Source: Gracilariopsis chorda
Lineage: Eukaryota; Rhodophyta; Florideophyceae; Gracilariales; Gracilariaceae
Length of the DNA stretch: 29,912 nucleotides
Direction of reading: 5' to 3'
Assembly (NCBI GenBank): GCA_003194525.1
Contig: NBIV01000568.1
Span: 1-29,912 of the forward strand
Positions 7,973 through 17,699 of the stretch are shown piece after piece. Each line of letters starts with the position of its first letter. The first letter of the stretch is position 1. The position numbers and the translations under genes were made by a program. The notes beneath the pieces were generated by a model. That model saw nothing but the letters and a program-made list of their open reading frames with translations. It was not told the origin of the DNA and ran no database searches.

Positions 7973-10185
7973 AAGCCATTCCCTCAAAGAGAACTCAGAG
8001 GGAGTGGAGGCAGACTCAAAGAGAGAACTCCCGGACTTTTTCGTCCCTGTTCCTTCGCCATTCAGTAGTCCGCAGCCTTCCGCGTGTTCGAGCAACAACC
8101 TGTCTGCAGTGAGGTCCTTTATGTCGCTCCTCATATCTGCCATTGAAATAGTTTACATAGATGCAACCAGATTTCCATCACCTGGAGTGTCTGACTTCAC
8201 GTCGTGAAAACGCCAGACGAGGGAAATTGGTTCGTGCTCTCTTCAACGGAATCAGAGCAAACGACGGCCACAGACATCTATTCTTGTCTAAGAGAAAGCA
8301 TATGTAAGAAGATCTTCCTGCCTTAAGATCGCAATTGTGAGCCTGAGTATTACCAGACTTCACTCTTCGACCAGAGGGCGAAGTTTAGTGTCAGCAACCA
8401 GCAGATCGAACTATCAGTACTGATATTGTCTTCGATTTGTAGCTCTCTGACACGACACAAGGCTACGACGATTAAGCGTAAGAAAGTCCAAGAGACTGAC
8501 TGCTATTACCAACTGTAATAAAACTTCCATATCCAACTGTGCCGGCCTCATGGCCTGAAAACCGTGAGGGTTATTTATTGCAGATAAGACCCAACAGCTC
8601 TCTTTGACCACTGTTTACTATGACACCAACATTTCAGATTCCTCCCTTTCTGCCTTGACAGGCTTCAGGAGCTGGGATTTTTCGAAGACATGGAATCTTC
8701 CTTCAGCGCTGTGAGCAACAAAGGACATAGTTACAGATATATTCAACGAATTGTGAGTAAAGGGAAAAGATGGAGAGCTACAAGAGGAATGAAACAATCG
8801 AATTCGTTCATATGTCGTAAACGCAACCTTATCAAGACCACAAACGCAATCTAGTACACAAAACCGAAAGAGCTTTGCTAAGATTGCTTTTTTGTTTGTT
8901 TGAAAAGACTTGGGGGAAATAGAATCATATTACAGAGCGTGCTTGTGAGATGATCTCCAGGGAGCATATTGGTCATCGTTTTCTACAGGAGCCTAACTAG
9001 AAGAGACATATAACTGAATGCACCATTCACTGATCGTTTTCTTCTTTTTGCTTTTCCGCGGTGTAGAAATTAAGTAAAACAGCAATATGAAAATGAGATA
9101 TACCCAATCCCTCGAAATGAAAGGTTGAAGAAGGCTAGGACGTAGGCCTGGAAGATCCTATATCTCGCTGATACAGAATGCGTCACCTAAGTGCATGTGA
9201 GACACGATAAGCGATTCCTACTTGCCTCCTTACTACGGCATGGACCATGAGGTACGATTTTGCTGGAAGGATATACGGAACAGAAAGAGAGCGGGAAGCC
9301 GTCAATGAAAAGCAGCGGAGGTGCAACAGGAGATGATTTCCATAGTGATGCGGGACAAGAGCTTCGAGCTGAGCCGTGGTGAGATCTTGACAATCAGTGG
9401 GCCTGAAGCGGCCATAGGCATCTGATTTGCCAAGATTTACATCATTTGTTCAGGTGGACTTCGTTGAAAACGTACAGCGAGTGAAATTTTGCGTAGAAGC
9501 AACAACGAGCTCTTCTGGAGACCCGACTGAGATGACGTGGACATCTGCTACCTGTTACGAACGATTCAAAATGCTGCACATATAAATTCTAACACCTAGT
9601 ACAAATGCGGCTGAGACCCAATAGTTTCGCATCTAGTGTGTTAGTATCCTCGTTAATATCCTAAACATCCTCTGCATCCGGAAACTGACTGTTTTGTACA
9701 CATATATCGCATACGAAGGGCAATAAAAGGTCCTACAAACGCTGCTGCTGTTGGAAACAAGGATTCGGATCCCATCAGATTTTGATGATGATGAACTGTT
9801 CTCTCGTCTCGCGTAAAACATGTTTTCAGTGACCCGACCGGCTGGGTCACCTGAAATGCACTTACACGCTCCTCTCCCTTATCAACTGCAGTCTTCAAAG
9901 CGGGCCTCGAACAAATAGTACACGCTATGTCTGAATGGCTCTACACAGTGGTGGAGAGGACCATGTCTTGTTTCATATTCGTGGGTCATCTTAACGTAGG
10001 TAACATGGGAATCTTTGGTTCCAAGCCAAAAAGACAGTGCCCAGAGCATTACTTAAACCCTTGTGTTCGAGTGGTTCTCTGACTTTTCACCGCAGTCCCC
10101 TCTCCCACATCAATCTCTTATCGATCCAGGATCTTGAGAATCAAACTTTCTAACCAATTCTTCTGTTCAAAGTAGTGAACCTAAA
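7973..10185. other. no recognised gene
   Basis: About 2.2 kb with only short open frames on both strands and no recognisable domain, LTR or tRNA. Base composition is even. The last about 100 bp before 10186 are pyrimidine-rich (for example CCCCTCTCCCACATC near 10096-10110) and probably hold the promoter and leader of the next gene. No clear TATA box was seen there. Confidence 0.5.
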
Positions 10186-10986
10186 ATGAAATCGACGATC
10201 TTTGCTATATTGTTTTCAGCACTTGTGGCTATAGTTGCAGCATCCTGCCCTCGCTATCGCACAATCATTCTCACTGATGCCGCTCATAAAGCTGCGGGGA
10301 TCAATGGAACAGTACTTCGCTACAAGGAGCTTTTGGGCGGGGATGACAATGGAAACGCACCTGGACCGCTTGAGAAGGGTCAGAGATCCATCAACTGGGA
10401 TGCTGGTATAGTTCCGTTCAACATGCCCGGAGATTTCTTCAACACAAGAGTTACTCGCGGTGCCGTCTTGATGGCCAAAGGTGGCAAGTTTGCGGTGTCT
10501 AATCCAGCCATGCCGCCACCGGAAGATGATCGCTTCTCTTCACTGCTTCCCAAGTCTATCTCGAATCAGTTCCGTCGCTTCTCTTTGGAACGTCTTTTCA
10601 CTCCTGTTCTGTCCAACCGTTTCGCGATCAAGTTCCAGATTCCAGCAAAAACTGATGCGGCAAAAGTCAGTGGATTTGGTGCAGTTTTCACTGATGTGGA
10701 CAAGGTTAGGCGAACCACTATGGTGTATCTGGACAAGAATGGATGCCGTATTGCAAAAATCAATGTTCCACCAAAGGGTAGAGGTCTTAGCTTCGCTGGC
10801 CTGGTGGTTGTGGACAAGTATAACCCGAAGAAGACCATTCCGGTAATTTCCAAAGTGCTGGTGAAGTTGGGTAATACCCCAGTAAGTCGTTTCTCTGAGC
10901 TTCGTCGTTTCCACGGCTACCGCCCGCGCAGACGTACAGACGTTGTTGTCATGGATGACTTCTTCTACGGCGAGCCGATGTATTAG
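10186..10986 (+). CDS. secreted protein of a family best known from bacteria (SGFGAVFTDVD motif)
   Basis: Single exon, 266 residues. The start ATG is followed by a signal peptide (KSTIFAILFSALVAIVAAS, cut near residue 20), so the product is predicted to be secreted. In order it shows GNAPGPL (56-62), INWDAG (69-74), MPGDFFN (80-86), SLERLFTP (133-140), SGFGAVFTDVD (162-172), LSFAGL (201-206) and VVVMDDFFYGE (253-263). This motif series matches conserved proteins of unknown function frequent in bacteria, some with PEP-CTERM anchors; that match is from memory. The C-terminus here is basic and has no membrane anchor. The only cysteines (21, 187) could pair if 21 stays in the mature protein. No stop or frameshift is seen and AATAAA follows at 11109-11114, so the gene looks functional. 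A role in the cell wall or matrix is only a guess. Confidence 0.8.
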   Translation: MKSTIFAILFSALVAIVAASCPRYRTIILTDAAHKAAGINGTVLRYKELLGGDDNGNAPGPLEKGQRSINWDAGIVPFNMPGDFFNTRVTRGAVLMAKGGKFAVSNPAMPPPEDDRFSSLLPKSISNQFRRFSLERLFTPVLSNRFAIKFQIPAKTDAAKVSGFGAVFTDVDKVRRTTMVYLDKNGCRIAKINVPPKGRGLSFAGLVVVDKYNPKKTIPVISKVLVKLGNTPVSRFSELRRFHGYRPRRRTDVVVMDDFFYGEPMY

Positions 10987-11108
10987 GAATCTTTGGGATA
11001 TCGGCAGGACAGCATAACAAACAGTCTTGCTTGGTATTCTACTTTGACATGGACTTGACTATCATTGCAATGTTGGGTTGACCACAGTTCTATATAAGCA
11101 AATGAGTG

Positions 11109-11114
11109 AATAAA
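11109..11114 (+). terminator. polyadenylation signal of the secreted-protein gene
   Basis: AATAAA 123 bp after the stop codon at 10986, within AT-rich sequence. It is the first such hexamer downstream. Confidence 0.55.
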
Positions 11115-11520
11115 AGATTGACTTTCACTACTACATTCGTCTCCAAGGGTAACGTGATGCAAGAAGACAAGCGCGAGATTGCTCGAGTATCTCAGAGATG
11201 ATGTGCACGTAACGCTGGGCACTCGAATACTCCGACGTAAAGCTTAGAGACCACAGCTATTCAGCCCAGATCTTTATGCGCGAGATACGACATTACTGGG
11301 TTTCGTACCCCAGAATAGCGCAGAAGCGATCAGCACGTCGCCTTCTTCTGAGAGTCTACAAATTGAAATACGAAGGTATCTACTCCAGATGTGTTTCAGA
11401 AAGCAGCAGCAGTGCATGATCAGTGATCAGTGAGTGGGGCACTACAACCATCTTGATTCGCATTCTCGCCATATACAGTCGGTTAGATTAATTACGGCAT
11501 GCTCGTAACCTTTCACACCA
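11115..11520. other. no recognised gene
   Basis: About 400 bp between the poly(A) signal and the 5S-like sequence. A small direct repeat (GATCAGT twice near 11418-11431) is the only structure noticed. Confidence 0.5.
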
Positions 11521-11638
11521 CATTCGGCCATGTCAAGATGATAAAAGCCGTATCCCATCCCGCACTACGAAGCTAAGTCGCCTCGAGCCGTGCTAGTACT
11601 GACATGAAGGATCTGTCTGGAATCCCCGGTTCCGAATG
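11521..11638 (+). rRNA. divergent 5S rRNA gene or 5S-derived pseudogene
   Basis: 118 nt, the normal 5S length. The ends CATTCGG (11521-11527) and CCGAATG (11632-11638) are perfectly complementary and form helix I. Inside are 5S landmarks: GGCCATGTCAA, GTATCCCATCCC, GAAGCTAAG (the GAAGTTAAG element), GAGCCGTGCTAGTACTG, and CTGGAATCCCCGG near the end. The box C region, normally GGATGGGTGACC, is poorly kept (GACATGAAGGATCTG). A run of five Ts, a possible RNA polymerase III stop, follows at 11663-11667. The kept terminal helix argues against a random decayed copy, but the weak box C argues against a main-locus gene. It may be a dispersed 5S variant or a 5S-derived SINE head. Confidence 0.65.
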
Positions 11639-13269
11639 CTCAGTTCTGGCTTATGATGCTGCTTTTTCTTGTCCGCAACACATGCACCCCGCCACTTCTG
11701 GTACATGTTTTTACTTGTATGTTGTGGACAAGGATATGCAGTATTATATCTTTATTGCGAATATTGCAAAGTATATCACCCTTGTATTGGAGCATCTCAA
11801 CCGTGTCAGTAGAAAAGCAAAAGCCATTACTTTCCTCGCTTCAAAAGCATCTCTATCAAAGACCCAAATGCCTAAAATTTGTTCCGATTCCAGAATGCAT
11901 TTTGTGAGCGTCTTGTTGCACGATTTCATGACATCGGGCGACAACAACCTTTTCTCAAAGCCCTTCTTTGCCGGAGAGTGGATTGAAAATAGATTTGTAG
12001 CTCGAGAGTATCAGCACAGACGTGAAATGCCAATATATAGTAGACCGAAAAATATTAATGAGCATTATAATAACAAAGCAAGAAATTTGCGGCCCTAATT
12101 AAGCCTAGACCGACATACACGATAATGGAAGCATATACAAGACAGTGGCTCACAAGTAGCATGGGAGGAACAACCGTGATAACAGACGCGCAATCAGAAC
12201 CTCAGAAATAGTAATATATAGATATGAACGTCGTCACCAAGGACGCATAAGCAAGACTTTGGGTGTTCTAGGAGGCTTGGGGCACCTTTCGTAACGTGTC
12301 CGATCAACATTTCAAATCTTACATACGCTATGTAGTTGTGATAAATACGACAGCTGGTGCTCTAACAAACCAATGCAACCAAGTCTACTACAATGTGCAA
12401 AAGAATTAAAAAGAACAATTCTTTAGAAAAAGTGGGGTAGAGTAGTAGTGGAGACAAAGAAGAGCAGAAAGCTCAAATTGAACGTGTGTGTTCCAAAACA
12501 AAAGAAAGGTTTTCTGGATGGAATTGGTTTGGAAGCAACGCGCACCTCAAGCGTTAGTATACAATTAGGCTAAGCGCATAAACCCTGGTTGTCCATGGTA
12601 AATATAAGCAAAAATCCAGAACAGCTGTAATGAAAAATTTCTCTGCCATGACAAACCAGCTTGTCAAAGATACTGTCCTTCTTAGGGTATTTTCGTGTCT
12701 ATGTAAAATGTGGCGTCGGCGCTTGGTGATTCCAGCAACATCTTTTGAACCGCTTCGTTATGTCCGTACCAGACGCAACTTCCATTATTCGAGAGTTCTC
12801 AGAAGATTTCAGCTTGTCGGATCATTCATTTTAATACTTTGATTTAGTACAAATAAAAGCGGAAGAAGAATTTGGTACTTTCGTGCCTAACCGTACCACC
12901 CGAGATTATCTCGCCATTCAATTATTACTCTTGGACGGTTGTAGATGGTCCAAAGATTTACTAGTAGAAATCGAGGAAGTATTATGTCTCATGACGGAGA
13001 GGTAACATGAAATAAGGCATAAGGCTACAGAGATCAATGAAATCATCGTTCAGGTACCCAGTCCATACTTGCGCGGGCTAATCCAAGAATTAGTATTTTC
13101 CTCAACCTGTCTCTGCCTTCGAATGTTGATTCTATTTTCCTCCTTCTTCACAGAATAAACGCCAGCTTATAAAGTAAGGACTTTATTCTGGGTGAGATCC
13201 ACTTCTTTTAGTTGAATTATTTACGCTTAATAGCGATAACTGCCTCAGCAGTCATAATCAGCAGCCGTA
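11639..13269. other. no recognised gene
   Basis: About 1.6 kb, AT-rich towards its middle. A frame at 11604-12098 is open for 164 codons but begins inside the 5S-like sequence, matches no known domain and has unconvincing composition. A 70-codon frame at 12630-12842 is likewise unrecognised. No LTR, tRNA or inverted-repeat ends were found. Confidence 0.45.
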
Positions 13270-14004
13270 GTGTCGGCACAAACAGTATCACAAACTAGGC
13301 TGTAGAGGATGGGGCTGCCACTCGTGGTGATGGACGGGTAGAGGTAATATGTGGGCGGCAGGGCGAGGTTGTCCGGCAGCGATGGCAGGGTTGAGGTGGT
13401 GGTGCTAGAATAATGAGCCTTCCGGTGGGAGGGGTCTTAGCACCGAAATTTGTAGAGTGATGGCGCGGGCACACAACACTGCGCAGGCATCGCGCTTCTG
13501 TGTTAACAGATTGCCCTCTGAGGTGGATCGGCGTGGTGCAACATAAGAGTGAGGTGTGAGGAAAGGGCATTGAAGCGCACCATGGTCGTCAGCGAATGCT
13601 TGAAGGGCTTACTGCGCAGGTCGTCGAAGTGGTGGTCAAACTCGGAGCACGAGGGAAGCGGATTGAAACAAGGCAATGGAGGCCAGGGCGCACAGGAGTG
13701 GAAGCACCGTGCGAGTGGGAAAGTTGTGCGCGGCGGCCTTTAGCCGGAAGTTCTGCGAGGTGAAGAGAAGTGGGCGCAGATGCAGCGCGAAAACGGTGTG
13801 AAAGACGTGTGACCAAGCACGAAGGGGCGGACCGTCCAATGCGACGAGATCTGTGGCATGGCAGTGCAAGGTCAACCTGGGCGTGCTGCTCGCGCTGTTT
13901 ATAGTGAAAACAAATTGAGGGGAACGTGGTCCTGAAATGAGATTGCAGTTCAACCTGACTCTCTCTCCCTTCTCACTTAGAGCAACACAACAAAAGAAAA
14001 TGAT
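13270..14004 (-). other. GC-rich region with possible minus-strand coding traces
   Basis: GC-rich and Pro/Ser/Thr-coding on the minus strand in several frames. One frame ends at about 13250 with LPPTYYLYPSITTSGSPILY and, a few residues on, DTVCADTTAADYDC before a stop. Another near 13540-13660 reads FDDLRSKPFKHSL and then TMVRFNALSSHLTLML, with an ACCATGG start context. A CACTATAAA motif on the minus strand near 13893-13901 could be a TATA box. The frames do not join without an intron or frameshift and the product is not recognised. It may be the decayed 5' part of a host gene beside element B. Confidence 0.25.
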
Positions 14005-14009
14005 GAGAC
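14005..14009. other. left target-site copy GAGAC of element B
   Basis: The five bases just outside the B 5' LTR. The matching right copy and the B 3' LTR were not found in the window. Confidence 0.35.
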
Positions 14010-14768
14010 TGTAGTGCAATGGCCATTGGAGGGGACTCAATCGAAGCGGTTTTTCATACCAATTGCACCTGTACGACGAGCCGCTTGACGGAGTGGCTAC
14101 CGATCGAGATGCCACAGGGCCCAAGTGGAGTGTTGGTGACCGGTGTGCCGGAACAGTAGATATTTCAGATATTTTTCGACTTTTGGTGTTGTTGGCAAGC
14201 CCGTATCAGTAGCCACCGACGCCACTACCCTCAGACAGTATAACCCATCAAGGGGCTTGGCTCTGAGTACTTTTCCACTGGTTGACGGGTACGAATCCAT
14301 TATAGGAGAGGGCCTTCACCGATTCCGGAGTATTCATCCCCTTTGCACATCGACGAATAACTGCCCATTGCGTACGGTATATGTATTGTTTATTGTTTGC
14401 TCCTTCCCAAGTTTCAGACCATTTATACGGATATTTCTTCTCCGCCCCGAATACCAGGTTTAGCCCGTGGTCTTGGGATTCTTTACCACTGTCGCTGACC
14501 GGCACTCGCACACGTAGCTCGTGCCGACCTCCCCCATTGTCGCCACTGGAGATATACCGTTTACACGGATCGCTCCTACTTTCTGGGTTTACACCCTCGC
14601 CCTTTGACGGTACTCCCGGACTGGATCACACGGGTTTACACCCGAATCACACCGCTCCCATTGGAGAGCTCAGTCTCTGAGTTACTCCCTAGAAAGCAAA
14701 GCTGAAAACATTGAAAAGTCTTTCCGCCATCGCTGCTGGTTCTTCCCACTTTCGCAGATTGCACTACA
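14010..14768 (+). repeat. 5' LTR of gypsy element B
   Basis: 759 bp starting TGTAGTGCAAT and ending ATTGCACTACA, a perfect 11-bp terminal inverted repeat with TG...CA ends. The primer binding site begins 2 nt later (14771) and gag follows, so this is the 5' LTR of a plus-strand element. The same terminal sequences occur on C and the solo LTR. TATA-like GGTATATGTATTG lies near 14376-14388. No second copy of this LTR body was recognised in the window. Confidence 0.82.
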
Positions 14769-14770
14769 AA

Positions 14771-14782
14771 TGGTCTCCGGAC
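14771..14782 (+). other. primer binding site of element B
   Basis: TGGTCTCCGGAC, 2 nt after the LTR end. The first eight bases equal those of element C. It is complementary to a tRNA 3' end ending GGAGACCA, probably the same primer tRNA as C with two changed positions. Confidence 0.65.
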
Positions 14783-14804
14783 ATAGAAGGTTTGGGACTT
14801 CCCA

Positions 14805-16966
14805 TCAAAGAATGGTGATCATTTCTTTGTCCGTATCTACAGAAACCACGACTTGGTCTATTTCCGTCTTGTCCGGTTCTAACTGCCTCGGCAGTTCTTG
14901 GTGACCGATGCCCCGTCTCTCGAACGGTCGGTCTAGATCTGGATCCGTACCCGGTTCTTCGGCATTAACCCAGAGTCTCCCACCGCTTCTGCGGAACTTT
15001 CTGGACGTTCCGGGGGATGATGAACCAGGTCCAGCTTCTCGGGAGCTCATTATGCTACTGCAGCCCACCAGGCTCAAGGACCGGCTGGTCCCTCATCTGT
15101 GGTGGAAACAGCCGCGTCATTAGGGTCCAATGAGCTGTATACCTTCCGGGAGTTAGAGGCACAAGTGAAGATTCTGCAGTCCTCGCAGGTGAATCTCCTG
15201 CAAGAGTTGGTGAATCTCCTGCAAGAGTTAACTTCCTTACGTTTAAGGTTTGAGAACGCTGACGTACGGGAAGTTTGTAATGATGTCCGAGTCTTATGAC
15301 ATGATGTCAATTAGATGATGGAAACTCGAAACGTTTCGGAGATCCTCCATCAAGACGCTGCCAAAAAGATCAATCTCTTAGCCGCCCGTCTGGAGACGGT
15401 GGAACAGACCATTATCATGGATGCCACCGCCCCATCATTGCCGAAAGAGAACGACAGGTCTCAGAAGTCGCAGCATGCGAAAGGCCACCGATCGCGGAAG
15501 AAAGAGGAAGACAAGGATTTCGACTTGTCTTCCTCCTCTGGTTCCGATATCAAGACTATCTGTTTGTCCTCTGACTCGTCAGAAAGTGAGGTAGCGTGTA
15601 ACCACTTCCGCGCTGGGAGGTCGAAATACACGGAGCACACCGAAGGTGCCGTGAGAGGCCGTTGGAAAGGACGGAAGCACCTTGGTCTAAAGGAGCTAAA
15701 GCCAACAAACGCCTTGTATCAGAAATTACTGCCGTACTGATATTATCGGTTGAAGGACTCAACTATGAGTACAACCCCACGGGGGACCGGTCGAGTGAAG
15801 GACTGCATTAAGCGCCTCCAGCTGACCCTGCGCCACCAGGGATTCTTGGGCGAAGACTCCATTCTCATACTAGACTTCCTTGCTCACTTTGTTGCGGACG
15901 CCGACGTACTGAAAATGAGTGAGGCCCAAGCATACGTCGCCCTACCGTACTTCCTTACAGGAATGGGCGAGGACCCATTCAACTCGATTCGTGGGTCTTC
16001 AGGAGCTTCCTATGGAGAAGTAACCTGCTGGCCAGAGGCTGTGCAGTACCTTCTGAGGTCCTATGCTAAAGGGAACGCCATCCAGACGGCTATCCTCGCA
16101 CTGCGAGACACCAAGCAAATGCCGGATGAATCGGAAACCGCATTTTCTGCGCGGGTGAACAAAGCACTCCAACGCTGTGCCAGTTTGTACTCCACCCAGG
16201 AGCAGTGTACCATGTTCGCCGATGAACTCTACACTGCGGTCAGGACTCTAATCGCCCGACACCCGGAAGATTGCCGGAAGATCTCATACCTCGAGCTGGT
16301 GCAATTTGCCCAGGCCGTAGGAGATGCTTTCCATGCGAGGTAAGGATCGAAGACACGCTCCAATAAGATTCTCAACGTTGAGGGAAGGACACCGTCCCTG
16401 CCCCTGAGCAAGTGCTACGCTCGTGGTGATTATGATAATTTACACCTCGTACAGAGTGAGGTCCAGTCCCTACCGACCATGGAGCTACCATATTTCATAA
16501 AGACCTCAATAGAAAAACTGATCCTGCGATATACGTTGGCAATGCCCGGCATGTCCCCACACTGCCGGTACCGTAAACCAACTGAGTGAACCGCCAACGT
16601 CCCAGTTGGAAAGCTCTCTATCCTCCGTGCTTTCCTGCGCGACAGGACCGCCGACTGCAAACAGCGGAACAACTCCGGAGCATCATCTGCCACCTTTACT
16701 ACCGTCCGGGACATGTGTCTACGAACTGTTTCATTATGCTTAAGGAGGTGGCGAAAGTGATTCTTCATTACGAATCATGAACTCCTGTCGAGAAGGAGAG
16801 AGTTCCGGCTACGTCCTATCTGGGGGCTAAGTCGGATTTCCCCCCCTCGTTGCCAGCCCGTCAGCCGCAACAGCCAGATAACTACTCTCCTCAAGGTGGG
16901 AACGCAGCTGCATATGCTGGGTCTCAAAATTCGCAGGAAAGCGGTGAATCTGCTCAGAAAAACTGA
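14805..16966 (+). pseudogene. gag of gypsy element B
   Basis: Gag is spread over several frames. An N-terminal coiled-coil part with tandem VNLLQEL lies near 15150-15300; a Ser/Asp/Lys-rich stretch at 15315-15740. The best-kept part (15750-16343) is a retrotransposon gag domain including VKDCIKRLQLTLRHQGFLGE, LAHFVADADVLKMSE and VTCWPEAVQYLLRSY, matching element C gag almost motif by motif. The zinc knuckle follows at about 16688-16729 but reads CHLYYRPGHVSTNC: the second Cys of CX2CX4HX4C is Tyr, while C keeps it. In-frame stops (for example near 15298 and after 15738) and frameshifts make it dead. Gag would build the virus-like particle. Confidence 0.82.
15189..15230 (+). repeat. 21-nt tandem duplication in B gag
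   Basis: GTGAATCTCCTGCAAGAGTT plus one base occurs twice in a row, encoding VNLLQEL twice. It keeps frame and lengthens the coiled-coil heptad by one repeat. Confidence 0.85.
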
Positions 16967-17080
16967 GCACAGGATTCTCCCTTCAGAGAGGGGTGCCCTC
17001 GACGCCAAAGTCAGAGGCTCCCGAGGCTGCAAGACCTCGCTCCCCGGTCAAACTCCTCACCAGAAGCATGGCCTCTACCG

Positions 17081-17640
17081 ATGTGGACTCAGAACACTTG
17101 GCTGTTCTTTGTCGTACGTGGGTATGTTCTAAAAATAACCGGATTCCAGAATGAGTCCTGGTCGTGGCGAAACGAAACTACAAATTTTACACTGACCTGG
17201 GTGTTTCGAACCAATACATGGTCTGAAAATTGTGAGTCCTCGATACGGGTGCTGGTACAAATGTTTTGGTTCACTCTCTGTTATCCTCGCACGCATTTCA
17301 GACAGCGGAATCGCTCGGCACCAGCGATTGACCTTGCCGACGCCAACAAGAACCCGCTTCCTATCGTAGGAGCAATCGATCTCATGGAGAGCTTAAGCCG
17401 CTGTGAAGTACAGCTGCAGGTCTTGGTATGTCAGGAACTGGCAGCGCCGATGATACTCGGATGTGATTTCTGCGACCGATTCTTCGAATCATTTTGACCT
17501 AGAGACAAAACTGTTGAGTTGATCGACGGAACCACAATACCGATCATTCGGAAACCGCTCCAACGTGCTCTCAAAAAACAGGTACCGCTACCGGTGGCCC
17601 AACAACCGTTGGAGAAAGGCCGAGCATCCACCAAGCTACG
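17081..17640 (+). pseudogene. aspartic protease region of element B
   Basis: In changing frames it gives VLDTGAGTNVLVHSLLSSHA, with the catalytic D-T-G motif, then the later part NKNPLPIVGAIDL and ELAAPMILGCDFCDRF. Element C has the equivalents LDTGAGPNFIVESLL and LAAPLILGCDLCDRF. Stops in front of the DTG and after CDRF, plus frameshifts, disable it. The protease would cut Gag-Pol inside the particle. Sequence up to about 17700 is the linker to RT. Confidence 0.75.
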
Positions 17641-17699
17641 AGTTGCACGTTCGACGTGTATTCCCCCGCATTCACAGGCATAGGTCACTGTATCATCCG

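Noticed and set aside
11604..12098. Plus-strand frame of 164 codons
   Set aside because: It starts inside the 5S-like sequence and has no recognisable motif or supporting signals.
13636..14124. Minus-strand frame of 162 codons
   Set aside because: It crosses the B LTR boundary, so it cannot be an original host gene as it stands.
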